DNA of 52,818 bases from assembly GCA_934096315.1 (NCBI GenBank), contig CAKOLT010000004.1, positions 1-52,818 on the forward strand, read 5' to 3'. Every line of letters begins with the position of its first letter. Position 1 is the stretch's first letter. The translations under genes and the position numbers were made by a program. The notes under the pieces were generated by a model. The model ran no database searches. It was given only the letters and a program-made list of their open reading frames with translations, and was not told where the DNA came from. The stretch comes from an uncultured Bacilli bacterium. GTDB taxonomy: Bacteria > Bacillota_I > Bacilli_A > RF39 > UBA660. Positions 25,103 through 33,569 of this stretch are shown piece by piece.

Positions 25103-25130
25103 ATTATATCATACTTTTTAACTTTTTCAA
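25103..25130 (-). promoter_or_regulatory. Promoter of prfA
   Basis: On the minus strand TTGAAA (25125-25130), a 16-nt spacer and a perfect TATAAT (25103-25108), about 30 nt before the prfA start. Confidence 0.7.
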
Positions 25131-25138
25131 AAAATATA

Positions 25139-25147
25139 TGCTATAAT
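25139..25147 (+). promoter_or_regulatory. Extended -10 promoter of dinB-tex
   Basis: TG-C-TATAAT (TG at 25139-25140, TATAAT 25142-25147), with no good -35 at 17 nt. Divergent from and close to the prfA promoter. I see no clear LexA-type palindrome. Confidence 0.55.
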
Positions 25148-25167
25148 AAATAAAAAGAGGCTAAAAT

Positions 25168-26343
25168 ATGAAAAAAAGAATAATTTTACACGTCGATGTA
25201 AACAACGCATTTTTATCATGGACTGGAATAGAATTATTAAAAAACGGATATAAAAAAGATATAAGAAAAAGATGTGCAATAATTGCAGGAGACGAAAATC
25301 AAAGAAGAGGAATCGTCTTAGCTAAAAGTACACCCTGCAAGAAATATAATGTAATAACTGGCGAACCAATAAAATCTGCAAGAAAAAAATGTCCATATTT
25401 AGAAATTTACAGTCCAAATTATTCAGTATACAAAAAATACTCAAATAAAATGTACGAATATTTACTTACCTACTCAGACAAAGTAGAAAGATATTCCATA
25501 GATGAATGCTTTATTGATTATACAGAAAGTATTCTTCTATTTGGTAATCCCGTTACGACAGCATATAAAATTAAAGAAGAAATTAAAAATAAATTTGGAT
25601 TCACTGTAAATGTTGGTATTGGAACAAATAAATTAACTGCAAAAATGGCATCAGACTTTGAAAAACCAGATAAAGTACATACATTATTTGAAAACGAAAT
25701 CGAAACAAAAATGTGGCCTCTTCCAGTATCAGACCTTTTTATGATAGGAAAACAAACTGCAAAAAAACTTGAAGAAAAAAACATAAAAACAATATATGAA
25801 TTAGCCCACATAAACAAAGAATTTTTAGTAAAAGAATTTAAAAAAACCGCCCTCCTTATGTGGAACTATGCAAATGGTATAGATACATCCCCAGTAGAAA
25901 GTATACATAAAGAAGCAAAAAGTATATCTTCTTCAACAGTTTTACCATATAACTATGGCAACATAAAAGAAATAAATCAAGTACTTTATCAATTAACTAC
26001 AGAAGTCGGAATAAAACTACGAGACAAAAACAAATACGCTACTGTCGTCTCCATTTGGATTAAATACCCAAACTTTAACAAAGTTAGTAAACAAGTAAAA
26101 CTAAATACTCCTATTAACACAGATAAAGACATATACGAACATGCTAAAGAATTATTTCTAAAGTCATGGAATAATGAAAACATAAGAGCAATTTGTGTAT
26201 CTGTAGGTAACCTAGTTAACAATAAAAAAATACAACTAACTATATTTAAACAAAACGAAAAAAAAGAAAAAAACATCCAAGAAACAATAGACAAAATTAA
26301 CAAGAAATATGGAAAAAACACAATAACTTATGCAAAAAAATAA
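25168..26343 (+). CDS. dinB: Y-family DNA polymerase (Pol IV-like)
   Basis: 391 residues. Translesion polymerase of the DinB/UmuC superfamily. Catalytic residues are visible: H-V-D-V-N-N-A-F at 8-15 (first aspartate) and Y-S-I-D-E-C-F-I-D in the palm (the D-E pair). A helix-hairpin-helix-like segment follows (V-S-D-L-F-M-I-G-K-Q-T-A-K-K-L) and then the little-finger domain. The C-terminus is short and shows no clear beta-clamp motif of the Q-L-x-L-F type, though Q-L-T-I-F near the end could serve. Forty nt before tex and transcribed with it. Confidence 0.9.
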   Translation: MKKRIILHVDVNNAFLSWTGIELLKNGYKKDIRKRCAIIAGDENQRRGIVLAKSTPCKKYNVITGEPIKSARKKCPYLEIYSPNYSVYKKYSNKMYEYLLTYSDKVERYSIDECFIDYTESILLFGNPVTTAYKIKEEIKNKFGFTVNVGIGTNKLTAKMASDFEKPDKVHTLFENEIETKMWPLPVSDLFMIGKQTAKKLEEKNIKTIYELAHINKEFLVKEFKKTALLMWNYANGIDTSPVESIHKEAKSISSSTVLPYNYGNIKEINQVLYQLTTEVGIKLRDKNKYATVVSIWIKYPNFNKVSKQVKLNTPINTDKDIYEHAKELFLKSWNNENIRAICVSVGNLVNNKKIQLTIFKQNEKKEKNIQETIDKINKKYGKNTITYAKK

Positions 26344-26383
26344 AAAATATTATGATATAATAAGTAAGAAAGAAGGCAAAAAA

Positions 26384-28546
26384 ATGAATGAGAAAATAAT
26401 AAATGAATTAGCAGAAACAACAGGCATTAAAATATCAAGCATTAAAAACACATTAAAACTATTAGAAGAAGACAACACAATACCGTTTATTGCCCGTTAT
26501 AGAAAAGAAAAAACTGGAAATTTAAATGAGGAACAAATAAGATTAATAAGTGAAAAATACGAATATGAATTATCACTTCAAAAAAGAAAAGAAGATGTAA
26601 TAAGATTAATTGAAGAAAAAGAAATGTTAACTGAAGAATTAAAAAATAGCATTTTATCATGTAAAAAATTAGTAGAAGTAGAAGATTTATATAGACCATA
26701 TAAAGAAAAAAAGAAAACAAAAGGTAGTATAGCAATCAAATACGGGTTAGAACCATTAGCTAAAATAATAATGAGTTTTAACCCTAACATACAAATACAA
26801 AAAATTGCAGAAAAATATTTAAATGATGAAGTAAAAACGCCTGATGACGCCATTACCGGAGCAAAATACATAATTTCTGAATGGATAAGTGACAATGCAT
26901 ATTATCGAAAATGGATAAGAAATTACATACAAAATAAAGGATACATAGAAACTAAAATCAAAAAAAATTCAAACGACGAAAAGAAAATCTATGAAATGTA
27001 CTATGATTTTAAAGAACAAGTCAAATATATAAAACCTCATAGAATATTAGCTATAAATCGTGGAGAAAAAGAAAACATACTATCAGTTAATATCGAAATA
27101 GATAAAGAACCAATTAAAAACTTTTTAGAAAGTAAAATTATTAAAAACTCTCTTTCAGAATCAAGTAGTTATGTAAAAGAAGCAATCGAAGATAGTCTAA
27201 AAAGACTAATACTACCCAGTATAGAAAGAGAAATAAGAACAGAACTAACAAAAGTTGGAGAAGATAGTGCCATCACTAACTTTTCTAAGAACTTAGAAAA
27301 ACTTTTATTAACTCCTCCGATAAAAGATAAAACGGTACTAGGCTTTGATCCAGCATTCAGAACAGGATGTAAACTTGCAGTTCTAGATAAAACAGGAAAA
27401 AAACTTGAAGTAGATGTAATATATCCACATGAACCACACAACAAATATGAAGAATCTAAAAAAACTCTATTAAATTTAATTAACAAATATAATATAGATA
27501 TAATAGCAATTGGAAATGGCACCGCATCTCGCGAATCCGAAAAATTTGTATCAAAAGTAATTAACGAAGAAAAATTAAAAGTAGAATATATAATTGTATC
27601 AGAAGCTGGAGCCAGTGTATATTCTGCAAGTAAATTAGCTATAGAAGAATTTCCTGATTTAACTGTAGAAAAAAGAAGTGCTATATCAATTGGTAGAAGA
27701 TTACAAGATCCATTAGCAGAACTGGTAAAAATAACTCCCGAAAGTATCGGTGTAGGACAATATCAACACGATGTATCACAAAAAAAATTAAGTGAATCAC
27801 TTGACTTTATTGTATCAAAAACTGTAAATAACGTCGGAGTAAATATTAATACAGCATCTCCATCACTGTTAAAATACATCTCAGGTATCACAAAAAGAAA
27901 CATTGATAAATTAATTGAATACAGAAATAAAGTAGGAAAAATTAATTCAAGAAAAGAATTAGAAGAACAAAAAATACTAACAGATAAAACATATAAACAA
28001 GCAATAGGATTCCTAAGAATAAATGACGGAATAAATGTATTAGATGAAACAGCAGTACATCCCGAAAGTTACAACATTGCACTAGAATTATTAGACAGTT
28101 TAAACTTAACAATAAAAGATATAGGAAACGAAAAACTAATTAATGCGTTAAATCATATTGACTTAGAAAAATATAAAGACATATTAAATACAGATATTTA
28201 TACTTTAAAAGACATAGTAGAAGCATTACAAAAACCAAACAGAGATCCAAGAGATGATATGCCAAAACCAATATTAAAAAGTAATATTCTAGATATTAAA
28301 GATCTTACCGTAGGTATGAAATTACAAGGTACTGTAAGAAATGTAATAGATTTTGGAGTCTTCGTAGATATAGGATTACATGAAAACGGATTAATACATA
28401 TAACAAAATTATCTAATAAATATATTAAACACCCAAGTGAAATACTAAATGTCGGAGATATCATAGATTGCTATGTACTTGAAATTAATGAGGATAAAAG
28501 AAAGGTAAGTTTGTCTTTAATTGAACCAAACTTGATTAAAAGTTAA
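26384..28546 (+). CDS. tex: Tex-family RNA-binding transcription protein
   Basis: 720 residues. Domains in order: N-terminal helical part with I-P-F-I-A-R-Y-R-K-E-K-T-G (Tex N-terminal), YqgF-like RNase H fold in the middle (L-G-F-D-P-A-F-R-T-G-C-K), a helix-hairpin-helix region (N-I-N-T-A-S-P-S-L-L), and a C-terminal S1 domain (G-T-V-R-N-V-I-D-F-G-V-F-V-D-I). Tex homologues act in transcription and RNA handling. An open frame extends back to 26330, but AAGAAGG is positioned for the ATG at 26384. Confidence 0.94.
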   Translation: MNEKIINELAETTGIKISSIKNTLKLLEEDNTIPFIARYRKEKTGNLNEEQIRLISEKYEYELSLQKRKEDVIRLIEEKEMLTEELKNSILSCKKLVEVEDLYRPYKEKKKTKGSIAIKYGLEPLAKIIMSFNPNIQIQKIAEKYLNDEVKTPDDAITGAKYIISEWISDNAYYRKWIRNYIQNKGYIETKIKKNSNDEKKIYEMYYDFKEQVKYIKPHRILAINRGEKENILSVNIEIDKEPIKNFLESKIIKNSLSESSSYVKEAIEDSLKRLILPSIEREIRTELTKVGEDSAITNFSKNLEKLLLTPPIKDKTVLGFDPAFRTGCKLAVLDKTGKKLEVDVIYPHEPHNKYEESKKTLLNLINKYNIDIIAIGNGTASRESEKFVSKVINEEKLKVEYIIVSEAGASVYSASKLAIEEFPDLTVEKRSAISIGRRLQDPLAELVKITPESIGVGQYQHDVSQKKLSESLDFIVSKTVNNVGVNINTASPSLLKYISGITKRNIDKLIEYRNKVGKINSRKELEEQKILTDKTYKQAIGFLRINDGINVLDETAVHPESYNIALELLDSLNLTIKDIGNEKLINALNHIDLEKYKDILNTDIYTLKDIVEALQKPNRDPRDDMPKPILKSNILDIKDLTVGMKLQGTVRNVIDFGVFVDIGLHENGLIHITKLSNKYIKHPSEILNVGDIIDCYVLEINEDKRKVSLSLIEPNLIKS

Positions 28547-28574
28547 AATTAATTGAAAAAAATCAAAAAAACTA

Positions 28575-28603
28575 TTGACAAAGTAAGCATTTTAAGATAA
28601 AAT
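28575..28603 (+). promoter_or_regulatory. Promoter of tRNA-Gly
   Basis: Perfect TTGACA (28575-28580), 17 nt and TAAAAT (28598-28603), about 18 nt before the tRNA. Confidence 0.75.
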
Positions 28604-28621
28604 TTAAATTGCCTACTTGAT

Positions 28622-28695
28622 GCGGATGTAGTTTAATGGTAGAACTTCAGCCTTCCAAGCTGACCACGGGAGTTCGATTCTCCTCATCCGCTCCA
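28622..28695 (+). tRNA. tRNA-Gly (TCC), likely prophage attachment gene
   Basis: Acceptor GCGGATG/CATCCGC, T arm GAGTTCGATTCTC, anticodon stem TCAGC/GCTGA around CTTCCAA, giving anticodon TCC; encoded CCA at 28693-28695. Phage genes begin within about 330 nt of its 3' end, so the tRNA 3' half is the natural candidate for the attachment core. The other prophage end is outside the window, so the core repeat cannot be confirmed here. Confidence 0.95.
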
Positions 28696-28704
28696 ATTGA
28701 AATT

Positions 28705-28729
28705 AAACCCCCATTTTACGGGGGTTTTT
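28705..28729 (+). terminator. Terminator of tRNA-Gly
   Basis: AAACCCCC (28705-28712) pairs with GGGGG (28720-28724) followed by five T, ten nt after the CCA. Confidence 0.9.
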
Positions 28730-28744
28730 AAAATAAAAAATACG

Positions 28745-28765
28745 TTTAGGTACATTTTAGGTACA
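28745..28765. repeat. Two direct TTTAGGTACA repeats at the tRNA-side prophage end
   Basis: Identical 10-mers at 28745-28754 and 28756-28765, an 11-nt period, 50 nt after the tRNA. Short direct repeats at one helical turn near an attachment core are typical integrase arm sites; this is inference. Confidence 0.5.
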
Positions 28766-28783
28766 GATTTTCAAAAAAATAAA

Positions 28784-28816
28784 AAGAACAGAGCAAGTAT
28801 TTGGTTACTTGTTCTT
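28784..28816 (-). terminator. Third tandem terminator behind the phage lysis genes
   Basis: Imperfect hairpin, AAGAACAAGTA on the minus strand (28806-28816) with its partner at 28784-28799 interrupted by a 4-nt bulge, followed by TTTTTATTTTTTT on the minus strand. Confidence 0.55.
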
Positions 28817-28871
28817 TAATTCATTATACATCTTTTTAGTTCCACCATATTGTAATAGGGACTAATTTAAA

Positions 28872-28919
28872 AATATAAAAAGTCCACTTCTAACAAAAAA
28901 AATCCAACTACAAGTGGAC
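28872..28919 (-). terminator. Second tandem terminator behind the phage lysis genes
   Basis: Perfect 8-bp stem GTCCACTT/AAGTGGAC (28882-28889 and 28912-28919); on the minus strand it is followed by TTTTTATATTTTT. Confidence 0.7.
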
Positions 28920-28980
28920 AATTAAGTAATCAAATGAGAAAAAATATGCAATTTCAGGAGAAAATATCTCCTAAAAAAAG

Positions 28981-29020
28981 TAAAAAAGAGGAAAAAGACA
29001 ACTAGTCCAATTCCTCTTTT
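28981..29020 (-). terminator. Primary terminator of the phage late operon
   Basis: Perfect 10-bp stem (arms 28984-28993 and 29011-29020), T-run on the minus strand, 3 nt after the endolysin stop. A further small hairpin (28956-28972) lies beyond it. No gene is visible in 28730-29023. Confidence 0.85.
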
Positions 29021-29023
29021 ATT

Positions 29024-29749
29024 TTAATATAATTTAATGTTATCCCAGTTTATAGTTCCATTTTGAAAGTTTAAATTTACTTGTCTTTGTACCTCATTGT
29101 AATTAGAACCTAATGCATTCTTTCTGTTGTCGCCATTACCGAAGTCTCCTCTAATAGTCTTTCTAACTAAATCTAATATGTCAATACTTGGTTCTGATTT
29201 TGGTGATAAAATCTCATTTACTCTTGCTTGTACTTCTGCATATCTATTTCCTAGTCTATCTTTTCTTTCTTGTCCATTACCCCATAAACCTTGGATAACT
29301 TCTTGTGCCAATTCGTCAGTACTTTTTTCAATATTTTTAGTAAATAAATCCTTATCTAAATATGACGTAGGGTCAATTCTAACACCATCTTTCCATACTT
29401 CAAAATGTAAATGTCCACCATAAGCATTACCACTATCAGACATGTAGCCAATTCTTTGTCCTTTTTTAACATAGTCACCATTTTTTACGAGCAAACCTTT
29501 TTGCATGTGAGCATATAAGGTTGCATAACCATTGCCATGGTCTATTTTTACAAAATTACCATAACTCGCATTTCCACTACTGCCTTTCATATTGCCATAA
29601 CCATCTTGTAACATAACTATCATGCCGTCTGAATGTGCTACTACATAATCAAGTGTATATCCTCCACCAACTATATCATTTGCATGATGTCCACTATGAT
29701 ATCCTTGTGTAATTTCGCAGTTTCCCTTTTCTAATATTCTACATTTCAT
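29024..29749 (-). CDS. Phage endolysin: M23 peptidase with two CW_7 repeats
   Basis: 241 residues. The N-terminal half is an M23 metallopeptidase: H21-x-x-x-D25 (in G-H-H-A-N-D) and G-G-H-L-H-F-E-V supply the zinc ligands, with H-G-N-G-Y-A-T-L-Y-A-H in between. The C-terminal half has two repeats of the Cpl-7 cell-wall-binding type, each with the pattern G-x-(W/F)-G-N-G-x-x-R-K-x-x-L-G and ending Y-x-E-V-Q. It cuts peptide cross-links of the host wall at the end of infection. No signal peptide, so it needs the holin. The ATG at 29749 overlaps the holin stop by 11 nt; a start at 29782 is also open. Confidence 0.9.
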   Translation of the reverse strand: MKCRILEKGNCEITQGYHSGHHANDIVGGGYTLDYVVAHSDGMIVMLQDGYGNMKGSSGNASYGNFVKIDHGNGYATLYAHMQKGLLVKNGDYVKKGQRIGYMSDSGNAYGGHLHFEVWKDGVRIDPTSYLDKDLFTKNIEKSTDELAQEVIQGLWGNGQERKDRLGNRYAEVQARVNEILSPKSEPSIDILDLVRKTIRGDFGNGDNRKNALGSNYNEVQRQVNLNFQNGTINWDNIKLY

Positions 29750-29939
29750 TAATATCACTACCTTTCTTATCATTCTTAGCAAAGTAAAAAGTCATAATCA
29801 TCATTACCATTGGTACAAACTGCTCTGATGTCACTTTATCAGTAAACCAACCTACTACCAATGCTATAATCATTATAATTGTCATTATACTTTTTAAATC
29901 AATCAATTTTGCAACTTTTTTTAACACTTCATCTTTCAT
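29739..29939 (-). CDS. Probable holin
   Basis: 66 residues, two hydrophobic segments (about 16-31 and 41-54) joined by a short turn, a basic N-terminus and charged C-terminus. Size, topology and place directly before the endolysin fit a small class II holin that permeabilises the membrane for lysis. Start overlaps the previous stop as TAATG. Confidence 0.75.
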   Translation of the reverse strand: MKDEVLKKVAKLIDLKSIMTIIMIIALVVGWFTDKVTSEQFVPMVMMIMTFYFAKNDKKGSDINEM

Positions 29940-30295
29940 TATAATTTACCTTCTCTCTTTAATTTTTCCCATTTATCATGAACATAACTATTTCCTCCTT
30001 GCCTACAGTAATAGTCATATAATTCATAACTTCTAATTTTTTGTTCTGTAGATATTGTCATTCTGTCAGCTAATTCCATAAGATTTATTAGATCAGTTTT
30101 TATACTAGACAGATTATTTTTTGAAGTTTCTTCTTTTAGTTCTTTTATCTCCACTTTTATTGGCTCTAATTGATTATCTATTACTTTAGATAGTCCTTTT
30201 ATAATACCTTTCTTTAGATAGACTACAGAACCTATTAAAGCCACTACAAAGGCTAGTCCTTTTGCTATCTCTCCTAATGTTATATTTTCCACCAT
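29939..30295 (-). CDS. Lysis-cassette membrane protein, XhlA-like in layout
   Basis: 118 residues. One N-terminal membrane helix (about 8-25), then a charged helical region (L-E-P-I-K-V-E-I-K-E-L-K-E-E-T) and a C-terminal domain with T-E-Q-K-I-R-S-Y-E-L-Y-D-Y-Y. Position between fibre genes and holin suggests a second holin or an anti-holin. The start overlaps the stop of the 67-residue gene by one base. Confidence 0.6.
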   Translation of the reverse strand: MVENITLGEIAKGLAFVVALIGSVVYLKKGIIKGLSKVIDNQLEPIKVEIKELKEETSKNNLSSIKTDLINLMELADRMTISTEQKIRSYELYDYYCRQGGNSYVHDKWEKLKREGKL

Positions 30296-30498
30296 TACTC
30301 AACCTCTTCCATTTCTTCTTCTATATATGTTTCATTTAACTTACTATCATCAAAATTGTCCGCTAAAAATATAATTGAGGCATAATAAGGAATGTGTTCT
30401 ATCTCTCCATCTTTTTTATAAACGTCGTTAGCACTCCTTATTTGTTTGTTTGTGTCAGCAATTAATATTTTTTTGTTTCCATACGTTCTAATTTCCAT
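30295..30498 (-). CDS. Small phage protein of unknown function
   Basis: 67 residues, beginning M-E-I-R-T-Y-G-N-K-K-I-L-I-A-D and ending in a run of glutamates. Such short acidic proteins are common between tail-fibre and lysis genes of Bacillota phages, but I know no function. GTACGAATGG context with AGGAGGTGTACG gives a good ribosome site. Confidence 0.6.
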   Translation of the reverse strand: MEIRTYGNKKILIADTNKQIRSANDVYKKDGEIEHIPYYASIIFLADNFDDSKLNETYIEEEMEEVE

Positions 30499-30509
30499 TC
30501 GTACACCTC

Positions 30510-31445
30510 CTAACTAACAGTCCAGCCCTTGCTAGTAGCAATTGCTATTTCATTCTCAGTCAATTTTGCAATGTTGGTTGTTCCTAATACTAAATTTTGA
30601 GGAAATACACTCGCACTTGCTATATCATATAGACTATTTATAACATTCATTAAACTGTCATGAGTTAATTTTGTACAACTCATTAAATTTAAAGTATAAC
30701 TATTATACGCAGAACTAACTTTACTAAAGCCTTTACCATAATTTTTTAGACCGCCAAAGTTTGTTAAATTATTCGTGTGAGAAAATATACTTCTAAGATC
30801 TGTTGCAGAATCAAAGTTTAATTGTGAAATACTCACTATTCCTGATGAATAATTAAACATACCCCTTGCATCTTGCAATTTTGAAAAATTATATTGTGGA
30901 ATTTCGATTTCTTTTTCTATATAACTAAATGCACTATATGCTTTAGTCACATTCGAGGTATCTACACTGGGTAATTCGCTTAATCCATAGTAAGAAAACA
31001 TATAATTCATATTTGTTGGGTCTTCCAATTGTACATTTCGTATTTTTTTAATACATTTAATCCATCCAGAAGTTAAATAACTATTATATGGATAAGATAC
31101 TGTTTTATTTCCTACTCCTATTGTACTAGTAAAATAATCATCCAAACTTATAATTGAGACTTGTACATTAACTTCATTATATCCATCTAAGTTATCATTT
31201 TCAGCCTTATAAGTTCCGTTAGAAGAAATAATTTTACTTGCCGTATTAGGAATATACCCATTCACCTTTACCTTAGATAAACCAGTATAACCAGTATCAG
31301 GTATTATTTCTTGTGTTTCTCTAGTAGGTACTACTTCTTTCTCTTGAGTAATTGGATCTACATATATAACTGAATTACTAAGCGAACCGCTCAATAATCC
31401 TTTGGTACTTAAATTACCACTAAGTTTTTGCTTTTCTTTAATCAT
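30510..31445 (-). CDS. Putative tail-fibre/receptor-binding protein with LRR-like repeats
   Basis: 311 residues. N-terminal part resembles phage fibre segments (V-V-P-T-R-E-T-Q-E-I-I-P-D-T-G-Y-x-G, then I-S-S-N-G-T-Y-K-A ... G-Y-N-E-V-N-V). From about 145 it has irregular repeats of BspA/DUF285 type: L-P-S-V-D-T-S-N-V-T, then N-x-x-x-M-F-x-Y-S, then I-S-Q-L-N-F-D-S-A-T-D-L. Such repeats mediate surface binding. The start overlaps the preceding stop as ATGA. Confidence 0.65.
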   Translation of the reverse strand: MIKEKQKLSGNLSTKGLLSGSLSNSVIYVDPITQEKEVVPTRETQEIIPDTGYTGLSKVKVNGYIPNTASKIISSNGTYKAENDNLDGYNEVNVQVSIISLDDYFTSTIGVGNKTVSYPYNSYLTSGWIKCIKKIRNVQLEDPTNMNYMFSYYGLSELPSVDTSNVTKAYSAFSYIEKEIEIPQYNFSKLQDARGMFNYSSGIVSISQLNFDSATDLRSIFSHTNNLTNFGGLKNYGKGFSKVSSAYNSYTLNLMSCTKLTHDSLMNVINSLYDIASASVFPQNLVLGTTNIAKLTENEIAIATSKGWTVS

Positions 31446-31801
31446 AAATCAGCACCCTCAGGATAAAGAGTTAATTTTTTTGCTCCTTCTTCATCATAAC
31501 CAACGATTGTTGAATCACCATTTAATTCTATCTCATACCAGTATTCAATAGGTTTGTTTGCCATTTCACCTATTTTCATATCTTCTCCTGATATGTCTAT
31601 ATCCACGCTAGTAGAACCTACTGTTGGTGTAAATTCTTTTTGCAAAATTGGAGACTTGTCCAATTCCTTTTTTCTGTAAACAGAAAACTTAACCTTGTCT
31701 CCATTTTTAAACGTATATTTTTCCTCTCCATTATCAATAGAGAATTCTATTAGTAATCTATCTCCTCTATTGATATGAATTTCTTTATTTATTACTTCCA
31801 T
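31442..31801 (-). CDS. Baseplate/fibre adaptor protein, BppU-N-like
   Basis: 119 residues, beta-rich, starting with I-H-I-N-R-G-D and containing F-K-N-G-D-K-V-K-F-S-V-Y-R-K, the pattern of the N-terminal domain of BppU-type adaptors that link receptor-binding proteins to the virion. Ends in TGA within an ATGA overlap with the next gene. AAGGAAGG precedes the ATG. Confidence 0.6.
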   Translation of the reverse strand: MEVINKEIHINRGDRLLIEFSIDNGEEKYTFKNGDKVKFSVYRKKELDKSPILQKEFTPTVGSTSVDIDISGEDMKIGEMANKPIEYWYEIELNGDSTIVGYDEEGAKKLTLYPEGADL

Positions 31802-31816
31802 TTTATTCCTTCCTTT

Positions 31817-33568
31817 CTACTCTGTCGATTCATTACCCATACCACCACCACCGCTACTAACCTCAACTTTTATCCATATAAAACAAGTAATATATGGTGG
31901 CACATTTGCCTTATCGAAATCTTCTTGAGAATATCCACCCTTACCAACAACTAACCTATCTGCAAAAGACGAAGAACCTACTTGCATACCATAACCAGAT
32001 GTTACACATTGCAAAAGACTATCTTTTGTACCACCTGTTTTTTTAACAGTATTAAAATCAGTATCATCTGGATCCACACAGACCAGCATTTTACCCTTAC
32101 CGTACAATTCCCAAGTACCGCCAAATCTAACACTAGGATTTTCATCTCTTGTAGTTAAAAATAAATCACCAACTTGATAATTTGCTATAGGATTTTCATT
32201 CAAATATGCATTACCATACACATAAACTTCATTGTCTCCTATAAAAATAGTCTCTCGTCCTTTTTCTAGATGTACAATTTCTTTAGCAATAACAAACTTG
32301 TCTTCAAAAGAAATCTCGAATTGATACTCTTCTTCATAATCATATAAAACTCCTAATGATAAATCAGTTACCTTAAATGTATTATCTGTGATAGTAGGAG
32401 TTATGTTCCCGCCATCAGTCCAATTCATCTCTCCTGATTTCCTGTACTTGAAACTAGCGGTAAGTGAATTAGTTATAGTATCAGTAAATGATCCATTATA
32501 ATAAGCACCATCACAATTTAGAATAGCCTCATTTGAAGTTCCCTCTGGTCTAGTAATTGATATGGTATTAATATGCAGTTTAATATAATCAATCATATCC
32601 AATTCAACATTTATCGAACTAGAATATCCTCTAGTGTCAAAGGCGGATACTGTTACCTTATTTGACCCAATACTTGCGAATGTATCTTCTTGTAAATTAG
32701 AAACCTGTCCATCATTTAAATTGATAGAATAAGTTTTTATAGCAGAACCATTTTTAGCAGTCGCACTTATAGTTACTTTAGGTTTAGATATGTACTTTAT
32801 AAACTTAGTATTACTACTCGTAATCTCCGTAACACTTGTATTAGTATCAACTATAGTTGCATTTACATCAGGTCTACATGCACTCTCTTTAGTGTATAAA
32901 TTAAATGTAGTAGACTTTGTATCACCTATCTGTGTATCACCACTATATGTTGTACAATAAATAGTTCCTTGTATTTCTTTGGTATTAGGTATTAAAGCAT
33001 ATATAGAATCTTCTATTTCATTTGTCTTAAATTGTACTGTAGTTTCACTTGTCTTTGTAGCAATAGTACCAGTTAAGGTGCCAATATTATAAGTTAGCGT
33101 ACTAGTAAATGATGATGATTTTTTATCTATACTAATGATTGCAGTATCTCCAATATATGGACTACTACAAGCAATTTCACTTGCTCTTGGAATTGTTGGT
33201 AACGTAATTGTTTGACTAACACTACCAATTGGATAATAATTGCTTAATCTACCGTCGAAACTAAATGCTATTTCTATATTCTTAGAACCATCATTATTGT
33301 GATAAACTCTCACAGTGTTTGACACTATATTCTTGTAGCCATCACTTCCTAAATTATAAGAACCGGTATAACTTTTACCGGTTCCATTAATTACTAAGTT
33401 TGCCAGTGATTCTGAATTAAAGGGATAATAAGTCGAATTATTCCTCTTAACATATCCAGTTGCAGTTACATCACTATAATTTTCTGCAATATTTTGTGAA
33501 ATAGAATATTCTACAAGTAAATTAAACCCTCCACTTGGAGTGCCTATATTCCCATTAAAACTACCCAT
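31817..33568 (-). CDS. DUF859-type receptor-binding/structural protein
   Basis: 583 residues, strand-rich. The N-terminal part contains the DUF859 pattern (T-I-P-R-A-S-E-I ... Y-I-G-D-T-A-I-I-S-I-D ... F-T-S-T-L-T-Y-N-I-G), found in host-range proteins of Streptococcus and related phages. The C-terminal 130 residues resemble a collar/fibre tip: G-D-L-F-L-T-T-R-D-E-N-P, F-G-G-T-W-E, then P-P-Y-I-T-C-F-I-W-I-K at the end and a glycine-rich tail. Likely binds the cell surface. Starts 1 nt after the previous gene. Confidence 0.75.
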   Translation of the reverse strand: MGSFNGNIGTPSGGFNLLVEYSISQNIAENYSDVTATGYVKRNNSTYYPFNSESLANLVINGTGKSYTGSYNLGSDGYKNIVSNTVRVYHNNDGSKNIEIAFSFDGRLSNYYPIGSVSQTITLPTIPRASEIACSSPYIGDTAIISIDKKSSSFTSTLTYNIGTLTGTIATKTSETTVQFKTNEIEDSIYALIPNTKEIQGTIYCTTYSGDTQIGDTKSTTFNLYTKESACRPDVNATIVDTNTSVTEITSSNTKFIKYISKPKVTISATAKNGSAIKTYSINLNDGQVSNLQEDTFASIGSNKVTVSAFDTRGYSSSINVELDMIDYIKLHINTISITRPEGTSNEAILNCDGAYYNGSFTDTITNSLTASFKYRKSGEMNWTDGGNITPTITDNTFKVTDLSLGVLYDYEEEYQFEISFEDKFVIAKEIVHLEKGRETIFIGDNEVYVYGNAYLNENPIANYQVGDLFLTTRDENPSVRFGGTWELYGKGKMLVCVDPDDTDFNTVKKTGGTKDSLLQCVTSGYGMQVGSSSFADRLVVGKGGYSQEDFDKANVPPYITCFIWIKVEVSSGGGGMGNESTE

Positions 33569-33569
33569 G

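Noticed and set aside
30510..33568. Diversity-generating retroelement acting on fibre genes
   Set aside because: No reverse transcriptase, no template repeat and no adenine-biased variable repeat is visible in the window.
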